IMG/VR virus record: IMGVR_UViG_3300021956_000030 | Location: 1 to 36,742 of that record | From: a virus | Length of the DNA: 36,742 bases | Reading direction: 5' to 3' (one strand) | In this document: piece after piece, positions 16,901 to 23,546 of the stretch | Numbering within the stretch: position 1 is the stretch's first letter | Layout of the letters: every line of letters begins with the position of its first letter | Translations under genes and position numbers: made by a program | The notes under the pieces: model-generated | What the model saw: only the letters and a program-made list of their open reading frames with translations | What the model was told of the DNA's origin: nothing | Databases searched by the model: none

Positions 16901-17647
16901 GGCAGCGTCTCTGCGCAAGTGAACCAGCCGCCGGACTACGTGCTGAAGTTCGACCAGAACAGCACCTTCGCCGGCACCAAGATTAACATGGTCGCCTTCG
17001 GGTCTGGGCTGCTGGCCAGTGCCAACACGACCGAGACCTGGCAAAGCCATTTCACCAGCCGCAGCTGGAACACGCCGCAGGATCAGATCAACGCGGGTTA
17101 CTCCTACTTCCTGATGCCATCGACCACGACGGCGCAATACTACGAGGACATCAACTACGGCACGGTGCTGGCCGGCACCAAGGTGACGGCAACGCTCACC
17201 TCAAACGTGATCGCTGGCAGCACCACCATCACGCCAACGATCAGCGTGAAGAAGCTGGTCGGCGACCCTTGGACCGTCTACGCCGGCGTCAGCTCGGTGT
17301 TTGCCACCAACTTCCAATACGTCCGGGTGCAGTACGACTTCACCAGCGCCGGTGGTGATGACCTGCTGCAAATAACCGGATTGAACACGCGGCTGGATTC
17401 CAAGCTCCGCAATGATTCCGGCAACGGAACCGCGAATTCGGGTGATGTCGGCGGAACAACCGTGACCTTCAACGTGGCTTTTGTGGATGTGGATTCAATT
17501 TCGGTCACGCCGCTGACTACCAGCGCCGTGATTGCGGTCTATGATTTTGTCGATGTTCCCTACCCGACAACCTTCAAGGTGCTGCTTTTCAACACCTCCG
17601 GCACTCGGGTCAGTGGCAGTTTCAGCTGGAGCGCACGAGGAGTCTGA
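13940..17647 (+). CDS. Central tail tip protein J-like (host specificity)
   Basis: 1235 aa, against 1132 aa in lambda J. It forms the tip hub and fibre and usually contacts the receptor. The N-terminus (GGGGDGKGGGGSQHTPTEAANSLFSTSYAKLVDLISEGEI, shown here as GGGGDGKGGGG...LISEGEI) is the typical J start. The hub domain continues through WDLLTSTRYGFGNHI and NDMCSVFRAMPYWSTGALTV to about residue 620. Three or more fibronectin-III-like domains follow, between about 625 and 985 (APTNLNLTEALY..., PPANVPALYAVLDPD...). The last 250 residues are beta-rich with no recognisable enzyme signature and probably vary between relatives, as receptor-facing ends do. The stop overlaps the next gene start (TGATG). 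Confidence 0.9.
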   Translation: MTDLIIGAGGGGDGKGGGGSQHTPTEAANSLFSTSYAKLVDLISEGEIYGLKDGLKSIYVDNTPLQNADNSYNFQNVSVYTRTGTQSQSYIPGFDDVANEVSVGVTVQKATPVVRSITNTSVNAARVTITVPVLQVIQDNGDINGTSFQLSIAVQYNGGGYTTVINDTISGRTSQQYQKQYLINFSGAFPVDIKVTRVTADSGSAKLSNAFSWSSYTEVTYAKLAYPNAALIGVRIDAEQFNSIPSRSYRVRGIKVKIPSNGTVNSTTGAITYTGTWNGTFGAAQWTSDPAWCLWDLLTSTRYGFGNHIDVTQLDKWAFYSASQYCSASVPDGFGGTEPRFSCNVNIQTAEDAYKLINDMCSVFRAMPYWSTGALTVAQDKPADPAYLFTLANVSEEGFSYSGSSLKTRPNVAVVQYMDLDLRNTAYEVVENAAAIGKYGVIKSEITAFACTSRGQAHRVGDWLLYTANNEATETVTFTASIDAGVIVRPGQIIQISDPVRAGNRRGGRITSATTTTVTVDDATGLSTINGPTLSVILSDGTVQTRSVSGIAGNVLTVSAAFSSAPNPNSVWIYQTTDLKTTTWRVMGVQEQDQCRYAITALAYNSGKYDYIERGVALQARSVSSLNSVPAAPTNLNLTEALYKYRDQVSSKIIVSWQGIQGVSQYLVKWRKDSGNWTTVTRQQQDYEILDTTPGFFEVNVYSLSSGGQSSATALSGSITALGKTAPPANVPALYAVLDPDVGVTLSWDPVADLDLQGYEIWQGPAWGSGTKLGVFAATSKKLGLLAAGTTTWWIKALDTSSTYSTTAASASITITAAGATTATGFFSNDSLILKWTAVSGSLSTAFYEVRYGTVSDTWATATVLGTVQGTTLSIKGAWSGTRRFFIAAVDLKGNYGAAGTFDSVITVPSQPTITQQVIDNNVLLQWTDSTQTLPIVAYELRKGASWGAATVIGTKQGKFTTVFESIAATYVYWLAGIDSAGNYGTPGSVSAQVNQPPDYVLKFDQNSTFAGTKINMVAFGSGLLASANTTETWQSHFTSRSWNTPQDQINAGYSYFLMPSTTTAQYYEDINYGTVLAGTKVTATLTSNVIAGSTTITPTISVKKLVGDPWTVYAGVSSVFATNFQYVRVQYDFTSAGGDDLLQITGLNTRLDSKLRNDSGNGTANSGDVGGTTVTFNVAFVDVDSISVTPLTTSAVIAVYDFVDVPYPTTFKVLLFNTSGTRVSGSFSWSARGV

Positions 17648-18543
17648 TGGCTGACTGGTCCCTTCCAACGCTGACGAGCACATACACCAACTTCCTGAGC
17701 CAGCTGCAGACCCGGGATACGGACCTGGCGCTGGGCTTTGATGGCACCACCACCAGCAACCAGCCAACGGGCACGATCCGCTGGGACAGCACCGCCAACC
17801 GGTGGAAGAAGTGGACAGGCTCAGCCTGGGGCGAGCTGGCCGCCACGTACGCACTGACGGCTCTGAGCACCACCGGCGCGGCGACGATCGGCACGACGCT
17901 TGGCGTCACGGGTGTGGCCACCCTCAGCGGCGGCGGCACCAGCACCACGCCAGCCACTGACAACAACAGCACCAACATCGCCACCACGGCGTTCGTGGTT
18001 GGCCAGGCCGCGGCGGTCGCGCCGGTGATGGATGGCACGGCAACGGTCGGCACGTCCTTGCGCTACGCCAGGCAGGACCACGTTCACCCCACCGACACCA
18101 GCCGGGCACCGCTGGCCAGCCCGACCTTCACGGGCACGGTGACGATCCCGGCCGGCGCCAGTATCTCAGGGTTCGCGCCACTGGCCAGCCCCAACTTCAC
18201 GGGCACCGCGTCGTTTGCCGGGGATGTGCAACTGACCGGCACCGGCTACCTCGATCTGCCGGCCGGCACCACGGCGCAACGGCCGGCGTCACCCACCTCG
18301 GGCATGATCCGGTTCAGCACCACGCTGGGCCAGTTCGAGGGCTACAACGGCACCGCATGGTCGCAGGTCGGCGGTGGTGCAACAGGCGGTGGATCCGATC
18401 AGGTGTTCCTGGAGAACGGGCAGACCATCACCACCAACTACACCCTGACCACCAACAAGAATGCTGTCTCCGCTGGGCCGGTTACGATCAACGCAGGCAT
18501 CACCGTCACCGTTCCATCCGGCGCCAGCTGGGTGATCGTCTAA
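17647..18543 (+). CDS. Tail fibre protein with cyanophage-type C-terminal module
   Basis: 298 aa. It begins MADWSLPTLTSTYTNFLSQLQ, followed by a RWDSTANRWKKWTGSAWGEL motif common at the base of phage fibres. The middle is Thr/Gly/Ala-rich, with two copies of LASPxFTGT (near residues 157 and 179) that look like fibre repeats, and HVHPTD (about 143-148), a His motif seen in trimeric fibres. The end, SDQVFLENGQTITTNYTLTT...SGASWVIV, is a beta-solenoid-like module that I associate with cyanophage structural proteins. It overlaps J by one base. Binding to the cyanobacterial surface is inferred. Confidence 0.78.
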   Translation: MADWSLPTLTSTYTNFLSQLQTRDTDLALGFDGTTTSNQPTGTIRWDSTANRWKKWTGSAWGELAATYALTALSTTGAATIGTTLGVTGVATLSGGGTSTTPATDNNSTNIATTAFVVGQAAAVAPVMDGTATVGTSLRYARQDHVHPTDTSRAPLASPTFTGTVTIPAGASISGFAPLASPNFTGTASFAGDVQLTGTGYLDLPAGTTAQRPASPTSGMIRFSTTLGQFEGYNGTAWSQVGGGATGGGSDQVFLENGQTITTNYTLTTNKNAVSAGPVTINAGITVTVPSGASWVIV

Positions 18544-18555
18544 CCCGAAAGGATC

Positions 18556-18993
18556 ATGCCAATCACGCTCGATGGATCAGGGACAATCACGGGGCTGAGC
18601 GCAGGCGGGCTGCCTGACTCTTCAGTAACGACTTCTGAGATTGCTGCTGCGGCGGTGACTGCTGCAAAGCTTGATGGCGCGCAGACCGGCACGGCGCCGA
18701 TCTATGGCGCTAGGGCGTGGGTGAACTTCAACGGCACTGGCACCATTGCAGTCAGGGCGTCTGGAAACGTCAGCAGCCTGACCGACAATGGCGTCGGACG
18801 CTATAGCGTCAACTTCACAACCGCATTGCCAAATGCAAACTATGCCATTTCTGTGACTGGCACGCGCAGTACAGGCTGGGCGCCAAACATTGATGACGCC
18901 ATCACACCAACAACATCCAGCGCGGCAGTATGCACAAACAATGGAAACGGCAACGCTGACAGCACTTATGTTTCCGTTGCTATTTTTGGCTAA
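18556..18993 (+). CDS. Small tail fibre / receptor-binding protein, copy A
   Basis: 145 aa. The N-terminal MPITLDGSGTITGLSAGGLPDSSVTTSEIAAAAVTAAKLDG is a typical fibre stem with short repeats. The C-terminal half, RAWVNFNGTGTIAVRASGNVSS...NFTTALPNANYAISV, is a globular beta module also present in the gene at 20066-20488. AAGGA lies 5 nt upstream of the ATG. This module is one I recognise from cyanophage fibres. Function as a receptor-binding knob is inferred from position and composition. Confidence 0.72.
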   Translation: MPITLDGSGTITGLSAGGLPDSSVTTSEIAAAAVTAAKLDGAQTGTAPIYGARAWVNFNGTGTIAVRASGNVSSLTDNGVGRYSVNFTTALPNANYAISVTGTRSTGWAPNIDDAITPTTSSAAVCTNNGNGNADSTYVSVAIFG

Positions 18994-19005
18994 GGAGCTG
19001 ACCCC

Positions 19006-19194
19006 ATGATCAACCAACGCATCCTCTATCTAACCCCAGACGGTGGCGTTGCCATCGTCATCCCCACCGGTGAGCTTTCCATCCAGGAAGTCGCCGCCAA
19101 GGATGTCCCCGAAGGTGTGCCCTACACCATCGTGGACGCCAGCGAGATCCCTGAGGATCGCACCTTCCGCGCAGCTTGGGAGTTCCAGCCATGA
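19006..19194 (+). CDS. Small fibre-associated protein
   Basis: 62 aa: INQRILYLTPDGGVAIVIPTGEL, then IQEVAAKDVPEGVPYTIVDASEIPEDRTFRAAWEF. Short proteins with (L/Y)xxPDGGVxxxxPTGEL...VPxGxPYxIVDxxxIPxDRTFRxAWxx are frequent next to fibre genes in prophages and cyanophages. They may help fibre assembly, but this has not been shown to my knowledge. AAGGAG lies 8 nt upstream of the ATG, and the gene overlaps the next by 4 bp. Confidence 0.7.
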   Translation: MINQRILYLTPDGGVAIVIPTGELSIQEVAAKDVPEGVPYTIVDASEIPEDRTFRAAWEFQP

Positions 19195-19433
19195 CCATCA
19201 AGATCAACATCGACAAGGCCAAGGCCATCGCGCACGACATCCGGCGCCAGCAACGCGCGGTGGAGTTTGCGCCACTGGATCAGGCCATCGCATCCCGCAT
19301 CCCTGGTGCTGATCCTGAGGTGATCGAGGAGGAACGCGCGGCCATCCGCGAGAAATATGCCACAGTTCAGGATGCCATCGAGGCTGCCAAGACGCCGGAT
19401 GAGATCAAAGCCGCGATTGCGGAGGTGATCTGA
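19191..19433 (+). CDS. Small helical protein of the fibre cluster
   Basis: 80 aa from ATG 19191 (ATGA overlap with the previous gene). The sequence is charged and helical: TIKINIDKAKAIAHDIRRQQR, a short loop (VEFAPLDQAIASRIPGAD), then EVIEEERAAIREKYATVQDAIEAAKTPDEIKAAIAEVI. No catalytic motif. It is usually found as a partner of the preceding 62-aa protein in fibre regions. It might be a chaperone or part of the fibre attachment. The gene ends in TGATG, which starts the next fibre gene. Confidence 0.68.
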   Translation: MTIKINIDKAKAIAHDIRRQQRAVEFAPLDQAIASRIPGADPEVIEEERAAIREKYATVQDAIEAAKTPDEIKAAIAEVI

Positions 19434-20062
19434 TGGCTTTGCGGATGAACGGCTCCACTTCGGGCTACTCCGAGCTGGCAGCCCCAGCCGTCGCCGGCAG
19501 CAACATCATCACCCTGCCAGCCAGCAACGGCAACGCCTATCAGGTGCTCCGCAATGGCGCCACCGCAGGCACCACCGAGTTTGTTGACAAGATCGTCAGC
19601 GGAACGGCGGTGGCCTCGACCAGCGGCACTTCGATCGACTTCACGGGGATTCCGGCTTGGGTGAAGCGGGTGACGGTGCTGCTCGCTGGTGTGAGCACGA
19701 ATAGCACCAGCCCTATACAGCTTCAGATCGGGACTGGATCGACAACTTATGTCACGTCTGGTTACACCTGCGGCTCCGGTATTTTTGGCGGTTCCAACAA
19801 CACCGGCATCAACAGTTACACAGCTGGCTTTGTGTTGCCTGCAGCTCTGGCGGCTGACCTTCACTACACTGAGTTTCGCCTGATGAACCTTTCAGGCAAC
19901 CAATGGGTCTGCCATGGAACAGGCTATTCGACTGGCAACCCCTACACAACCATCGTCAACGGGACGATCTCGCTTGCTGCAGTGCTGACGGCCGTACGCA
20001 TCACCACCATCGCCGGGACTAGCACCTTCGACGCTGGCACCATCAACATTCTCTACGAGTGA
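19433..20062 (+). CDS. Tail fibre protein with widespread prophage-type C-terminal domain
   Basis: 209 aa. Residues 1-60 form a fibre stem (MNGSTSGYSELAAPAVAGSNIITLPASNG). From about residue 65, FTGIPAWVKRVTVLLAGVSTN to the end, VRITTIAGTSTFDAGTINILYE, is a globular domain very common at the C-terminus of prophage and phage fibres in many bacteria, so this piece has moved widely between phages. It is probably a receptor-binding or capping domain. The gene sits between the two paralogous fibre genes. Confidence 0.78.
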   Translation: MALRMNGSTSGYSELAAPAVAGSNIITLPASNGNAYQVLRNGATAGTTEFVDKIVSGTAVASTSGTSIDFTGIPAWVKRVTVLLAGVSTNSTSPIQLQIGTGSTTYVTSGYTCGSGIFGGSNNTGINSYTAGFVLPAALAADLHYTEFRLMNLSGNQWVCHGTGYSTGNPYTTIVNGTISLAAVLTAVRITTIAGTSTFDAGTINILYE

Positions 20063-20065
20063 GCC

Positions 20066-20488
20066 ATGAGCACCCTAAGCGCCACCAACCTGAAGAACGC
20101 CAGCTCAGGCAGTAACAACATCGTCCTCAACACTGATGGCAGCATCGGCGGCGGGTGCCTGACGCAGACCTGTCGCGCCTGGGTGAACTTCAACGGTACC
20201 GGCACCGTTGCAATCCGCGCCAGTTATAACGTCAGCTCGATCACTGACAATGCCGTGGGTGATTATACGGTCAACTTTACGACGGCGTTGGCGGATGTAA
20301 ACTATTGCCTGACCGGATCGTCCAAAGAGACAGTTACTACCAACACTCGAATTAGTGTGTTGGGCGAAGAAAGCACATTTACGAGAACCACCAGCGCCGT
20401 CAGAATCCAGACAGGATGGTCCGGTGCATCATCTCAAACCGGCGCAACACAGGACTGTTCTCAGGTTTCTGTCGCCATCTTCCGGTAA
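20066..20488 (+). CDS. Small tail fibre / receptor-binding protein, copy B
   Basis: 140 aa. The stem (STLSATNLKNASSGSNNIVLNTDGSIGG) is followed by the module RAWVNFNGTGTVAIRASYNVSSI...VNFTTALADVNYCLTG, clearly paralogous to 18556-18993, with a diverged distal half (TRISVLGEESTFTRTTSAVRI...). Both end in QVSVAIFR or YVSVAIFG. A duplication followed by divergence of the distal face is the simplest reading. The stop overlaps the next ATG (TAATG). Confidence 0.72.
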   Translation: MSTLSATNLKNASSGSNNIVLNTDGSIGGGCLTQTCRAWVNFNGTGTVAIRASYNVSSITDNAVGDYTVNFTTALADVNYCLTGSSKETVTTNTRISVLGEESTFTRTTSAVRIQTGWSGASSQTGATQDCSQVSVAIFR

Positions 20489-20670
20489 TGGACCGCCAGA
20501 CCCGCGAAAACTGGCGACGCATCCGCGACACGCTGCAAGCCGCGGGAAAGACAAAGAACCACTACTATCGGCGCGCCCTTGCCATCTGCGCAGGGATGCC
20601 TGATCCCTTCGATCGTTACGATGGAAGAGACGCAGGGTGCCCCGATGGCGGATCAACCCAAGACCCTTAG
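20488..20670 (+). CDS. Small basic hypothetical protein
   Basis: 60 aa from ATG 20488, which overlaps the preceding stop (TAATG). DRQTRENWRRIRDTLQAAGKTKNHYYRRALAICAGMPDPFDRYD is basic and helical, then a Gly/Asp-rich tail. No motif identifies a function. It lies between the fibre cluster and the lysis genes and overlaps the next gene by 26 bp. I have a weak memory of similar proteins in cyanophages. A regulator or assembly helper are equally possible. Confidence 0.6.
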   Translation: MDRQTRENWRRIRDTLQAAGKTKNHYYRRALAICAGMPDPFDRYDGRDAGCPDGGSTQDP

Positions 20671-20878
20671 CGATGTGCTGGCCGCCGCTCTCCCGGCCAC
20701 GCTCGCGGCTGGGATGGTCGCCATCGGAGCGCTGTTGATCTCGGTGCAGGTCCAGTCCGCCAGGATCGAAGCCACCATCGTGCAGCTTGCCAAATCGGTC
20801 GATGAGCTAAAGACCGACGCCCGCGCGCAGCTGGCGGAATTGGACCGCCGCGTCCGCGTCCTTGAAATGAAGCCCTAG
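20645..20878 (+). CDS. Membrane protein with coiled coil, holin or spanin candidate
   Basis: 77 aa from ATG 20645; an ATG at 20621 would add 8 residues. Residues about 11-32 (VLAAALPATLAAGMVAIGALLISV) form one transmembrane helix. The rest (ARIEATIVQLAKSVDELKTDARAQLAELDRRVRVLEMK) is a heptad-patterned coiled coil. The layout of one membrane helix plus coiled coil, two genes before an endolysin, fits a holin-like or inner-membrane spanin-like lysis protein. No overlapping lipoprotein partner (Rz1-like) is seen. Function is inferred. Confidence 0.6.
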   Translation: MADQPKTLSDVLAAALPATLAAGMVAIGALLISVQVQSARIEATIVQLAKSVDELKTDARAQLAELDRRVRVLEMKP

Positions 20879-20893
20879 CCTTGGAGCAATTGA

Positions 20894-21043
20894 ATGCACG
20901 CAGTGTCGCCTGAAACCACCGCAGTCGTCGCCATCGTCGTTGCTGCCGGCTCTGAGCTGATCGCTCTCAGCCCCCTCAAGTCCAACAGCTGGGTGCAACT
21001 GCTGCTGCAGGCAGCTCAGCTGATGTTCCCCAAGCGCCGCTGA
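20894..21043 (+). CDS. Small hydrophobic protein before endolysin, holin candidate
   Basis: 49 aa with GGAG 7 nt upstream of the ATG. Residues 8-27 (TAVVAIVVAAGSELIALSPL) form a membrane-helix-like stretch, followed by SNSWVQLLLQAAQLMFPKRR, a second amphipathic helix with a basic end. Size, hydrophobicity and position directly before the endolysin make it a class II or III holin candidate. It is as good a candidate as the preceding coiled-coil protein; sequence alone does not say which one makes the hole. Confidence 0.6.
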   Translation: MHAVSPETTAVVAIVVAAGSELIALSPLKSNSWVQLLLQAAQLMFPKRR

Positions 21044-21046
21044 CTG

Positions 21047-21682
21047 ATGGCCAACCCTGCCCCGATCACGCTGGAGCAGCTCTTCAGGTTCTACCGCGGG
21101 CTCCCGCACCAGGCCGCCGCGATCGAGACTTTGGAGCAGGATCTAGCCGCCAACGGCTACACCGCAGCCATGCGCCGCGATCGGCCATGGTTCGCCACGT
21201 GGAGCCAGGACGGCAAACAGTCCGACTTGTCCGCAGCGCTGAAGATCATCAAGGAGTTTGAGGGCGTGCGCCTCACCGCATACCCGGATCCCGGCACCGG
21301 CGGCGATCCATGGACGATCGGCTACGGCAACACTCGCTACGGCGACGGCCGGCCGGTGAAGCCCGGCGACCGGATCACGCCGACCGAGGCAGACCAGCTG
21401 CTCCGCAATGAAGTCGATCGGATCGCGGCATCCTTCAGCAGGCAGATCCCCTATTGGGGCGAGCTGAGCAATGGCCAAAAATCAGCGCTGATCAGCTTTG
21501 GGTACAACGTCGGCACCGCCTTCTATGGCAACGCCGGGTTCACTTCAATCACCGCAGCCTTGAGGGAAAAGCGGTGGTCCTTTGTACCGACGGCCTTGAT
21601 GCTCTACGTGAACCCCGGCAGCAGCGTGGAGGCTGGCCTGAGGCGGCGCAGGATCGCGGAGGGTAAGCTCTGGGCGAGCTGA
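21047..21682 (+). CDS. Endolysin, GH24 lysozyme with N-terminal extra domain
   Basis: 211 aa. Residues about 63-210 form a T4-type lysozyme that cuts the glycan strand of peptidoglycan. The catalytic triad is visible: Glu72 (KEFEGVRL), Asp81 (YPDPG) and Thr90 (WTIGYG), with the same Glu-to-Asp spacing as T4 (11 to 20). Residues 1-60 (ITLEQLFRFYRGLPHQAAAIETLEQDL...DRPWFATWSQDG) form a separate helical domain of unknown role, possibly wall-binding. There is no signal peptide or SAR helix, so export needs a holin. It follows the two small membrane proteins. Confidence 0.92.
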   Translation: MANPAPITLEQLFRFYRGLPHQAAAIETLEQDLAANGYTAAMRRDRPWFATWSQDGKQSDLSAALKIIKEFEGVRLTAYPDPGTGGDPWTIGYGNTRYGDGRPVKPGDRITPTEADQLLRNEVDRIAASFSRQIPYWGELSNGQKSALISFGYNVGTAFYGNAGFTSITAALREKRWSFVPTALMLYVNPGSSVEAGLRRRRIAEGKLWAS

Positions 21683-21691
21683 TCGCGCCGA

Positions 21692-22207
21692 GTGCCCCTC
21701 CCCGACTACGAAATCCACCTGCTCTGCCGCCGGCACGCCATGGTCGTGCCTTTTGATCCTGAGCTGATCAACCCGGCCAGCATGGATGTGCTGCTGGGTG
21801 ATCGCATCATGATCGAGGTGCCGGACAGCCCAGAGCTTCAGCTCCAGAGCATCACCGGCCACACGGCTGAGAATCCCTACCTGCTGCAGCCTGGGGAGTT
21901 CTGCTTGGCCGAGACGCTGGAGATCTTCAACATCCCCGACACCGTGGCGGCTCAGTTCGTGCTGAAGTCCAGCCGCGCGCGGGAGGGCATCGAACACCTG
22001 CTGGCTGGCTGGTGCGACCCGGGCTGGCATGGCAGCCGCCTGACGCTGGAGCTGAGCAATGCGCGGCGGATGCACCCTGTCGCGATCTGGCCCGGGATGA
22101 AGATCGGCCAGATGGTGTTCCATCGGATGGATGCCGTGCCGAATCGGTCCTATGCGGTGACGGGGCGTTATTGCAACGATCGGATGGTGACGCCCAGCAA
22201 AGGCTGA
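21692..22207 (+). CDS. dcd: dCTP deaminase (Dcd/dUTPase family)
   Basis: 171 aa, GTG start. It converts dCTP to dUTP, feeding dUMP and dTMP synthesis. The family pattern is clear: SMDVLLGD near residue 30, LKSSRAREGI (91-100), and AGWCDPGWHGSRLTLELSN (105-123) with the catalytic Glu120 in LTLEL. The C-terminal WPGMKIGQMVF is also typical. A bifunctional dCTP deaminase-dUTPase cannot be excluded from sequence. Only one base separates its end from the end of the convergent integrase gene. It pairs functionally with ThyX at 25969-26595. Confidence 0.85.
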   Translation: MPLPDYEIHLLCRRHAMVVPFDPELINPASMDVLLGDRIMIEVPDSPELQLQSITGHTAENPYLLQPGEFCLAETLEIFNIPDTVAAQFVLKSSRAREGIEHLLAGWCDPGWHGSRLTLELSNARRMHPVAIWPGMKIGQMVFHRMDAVPNRSYAVTGRYCNDRMVTPSKG

Positions 22208-22208
22208 G

Positions 22209-23303
22209 CTATTTCCCGATCGCCGCAGCAACCTGCGCAGCCATCGCCGCGGCCGCTTCATCCATCAAGTGGGCGTACCGCGCGGTGGTGAGCGGGCTGG
22301 CGTGTCCAAGCAGTCCGCCGATCTGCGGCAGCGTCAGGCCGGCACTCACGGCTACTGAGGCGTAGCTATGGCGCAGGTCATGGACCAGCAGGTCGGACAG
22401 CTTGGCGGTGGTGCGCAGCTCCTGCCAGAGCTTCTGGTATCCGACCAGCGGATGATCGCCATCGCCTTGGATGATCCAATCACTGTTTGATCTGGCGCGC
22501 AGCTGCTCCAGCACCGCCAGCGCCGGCGGTGTCAGCTGAACCAGTCGCGGATGGCCATCGCGGCCGGTTTTGTGGCACTCCGGCGGCACCACCAGCACGT
22601 TTCCCTGCAGCCATTCCCAGCGCGCATCCTTGATCTCTGAGACCCGGCAGCCGGTCAGCAGCAGCAGCCGCACCAGCTGGGCAAACCGCCAGCGCACACC
22701 GGCAGCACCGAACCCATCGAGGGCTGCCATCAGCTGCTGCAGTTCCTCGCGCGTCAGATACCGGCGCCGCTTCCGCTCACCGTTGCCCGGCACCTTGGCG
22801 CAGGGATTGTCCGGCCGCAGCCCCCAGAGGATCGCCAAGTTGAACGCCTTCCGCAGCACCGCTAGGGTCCGGTTGGCTTGGGTGCCGCCGACCGATCGGA
22901 TCAGCTTCATCACCTGCGCGGTCGTCACCTGCTGCACTTTGGTGGTGCCCAGCTCCGGGATAATGTGCGCCTCCCAGATGCTCTTGTATCCGGCGCGCGT
23001 CGAGGCCCTCAGCGTGCCGTAGTGCTCCAGCTGAAGGCGGGCGTAAAGATCTGCCACCGATGGGCCGCGGCGCAGCTTCTGGCGCGCGCTGGTGGGCGCT
23101 TCCCCCTTGGCCACCGCAGCCAGCAGCTTGTGGGCTTCCTCCCGCGCCAGCGTGCGGCTGACGATCGGCAGCCGGCCGATCTTGTGGTGCTGCTGCTTGC
23201 CCCCCGGTTCCCTGAAGCGCAGGTACCAAGTCTCGACCCCGCTCGGCAGCTTCAGGATCCCCAGCCCGGGCACCTTTGTATCAGCGATCCACTCTCTTTT
23301 CAT
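22209..23303 (-). CDS. int: Tyrosine integrase
   Basis: 364 aa, starting at the ATG 23301-23303, which has GGGAGAGG upstream; an ATG 12 bp further out has no such site and overlaps an arm-type repeat. It catalyses site-specific recombination between attP and attB. The N-terminal domain (about 1-75) resembles an arm-binding domain (DTKVPGLGILKLPSGVETWYLRFREPGGK), then a core-binding SAM-like domain (about 83-165) and a catalytic domain with Arg220 (TGCRVSEIK), Lys245, His308-x-x-Arg311 (HDLRHSYAS), His334 and Tyr343 (ARYAHLMDE). All active-site residues are present. It reads away from the putative attP, which lies directly upstream. Confidence 0.95.
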   Translation of the reverse strand: MKREWIADTKVPGLGILKLPSGVETWYLRFREPGGKQQHHKIGRLPIVSRTLAREEAHKLLAAVAKGEAPTSARQKLRRGPSVADLYARLQLEHYGTLRASTRAGYKSIWEAHIIPELGTTKVQQVTTAQVMKLIRSVGGTQANRTLAVLRKAFNLAILWGLRPDNPCAKVPGNGERKRRRYLTREELQQLMAALDGFGAAGVRWRFAQLVRLLLLTGCRVSEIKDARWEWLQGNVLVVPPECHKTGRDGHPRLVQLTPPALAVLEQLRARSNSDWIIQGDGDHPLVGYQKLWQELRTTAKLSDLLVHDLRHSYASVAVSAGLTLPQIGGLLGHASPLTTARYAHLMDEAAAAMAAQVAAAIGK

Positions 23304-23311
23304 GGCCTCTC

Positions 23312-23541
23312 CCATTCGCGCACCATTCGCGCAGATTTGCGCGAATGGCCGTGATTCTGCGCGAACAGCCGTGAGAAGGCAAGGCGGAATCTAGTGGTTG
23401 AATCAGAGGCTTAGTGAGATTCCGTGAGATTCCGTGAGCTGTTCTTAGGCGACTTTTAATCGCTGATTCAATCCAAAAAGGATCTGTAAAAACAAAGACT
23501 TAGCGACCAGTTAGAAAGGCCATTCGCGCAGTATTCGCGCA
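23312..23541. other. Putative attP: arm-type repeats flanking an anticodon-arm-like core
   Basis: Copies or near-copies of CCATTCGCGCA occur at 23312-23322, 23323-23333, inverted at 23338-23348 and 23358-23368, and again at 23520-23530 and 23532-23541. A 10-bp tandem GTGAGATTCC lies at 23414-23433. The centre holds the core at 23449-23463. A core with four arm-type sites on the integrase side and two on the other side, directly upstream of int, is the plan of a lambda-type attP. The assignment is inferred from pattern. Confidence 0.7.
23449..23463. other. Putative attP core (anticodon-arm mimic)
   Basis: GCGA-CTTTTAA-TCGC is an inverted repeat with a 7-nt centre identical to the tRNA-Lys anticodon loop. 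Thirteen bases (23450-23462) are identical to 23574-23586 in the tRNA-Lys gene. Tyrosine integrases often exchange strands over a 7-bp overlap in an anticodon loop. Identity does not continue to the tRNA 3' end. Confidence 0.6.
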
Positions 23542-23546
23542 CTTGG

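Noticed and set aside
17647-20488. Diversity-generating retroelement in the fibre region
   Set aside because: Repeated fibre modules suggested it, but there is no reverse transcriptase frame and no template/variable repeat pair with adenine-specific changes.
20621-20878. Rz/Rz1 spanin pair
   Set aside because: A single-helix coiled-coil protein is present, but no lipobox-bearing small frame is nested in or after it.
23312-23541. CRISPR-like array
   Set aside because: The repeats are about 11 bp, in both orientations and unevenly spaced; no cas genes. They fit integrase arm sites.
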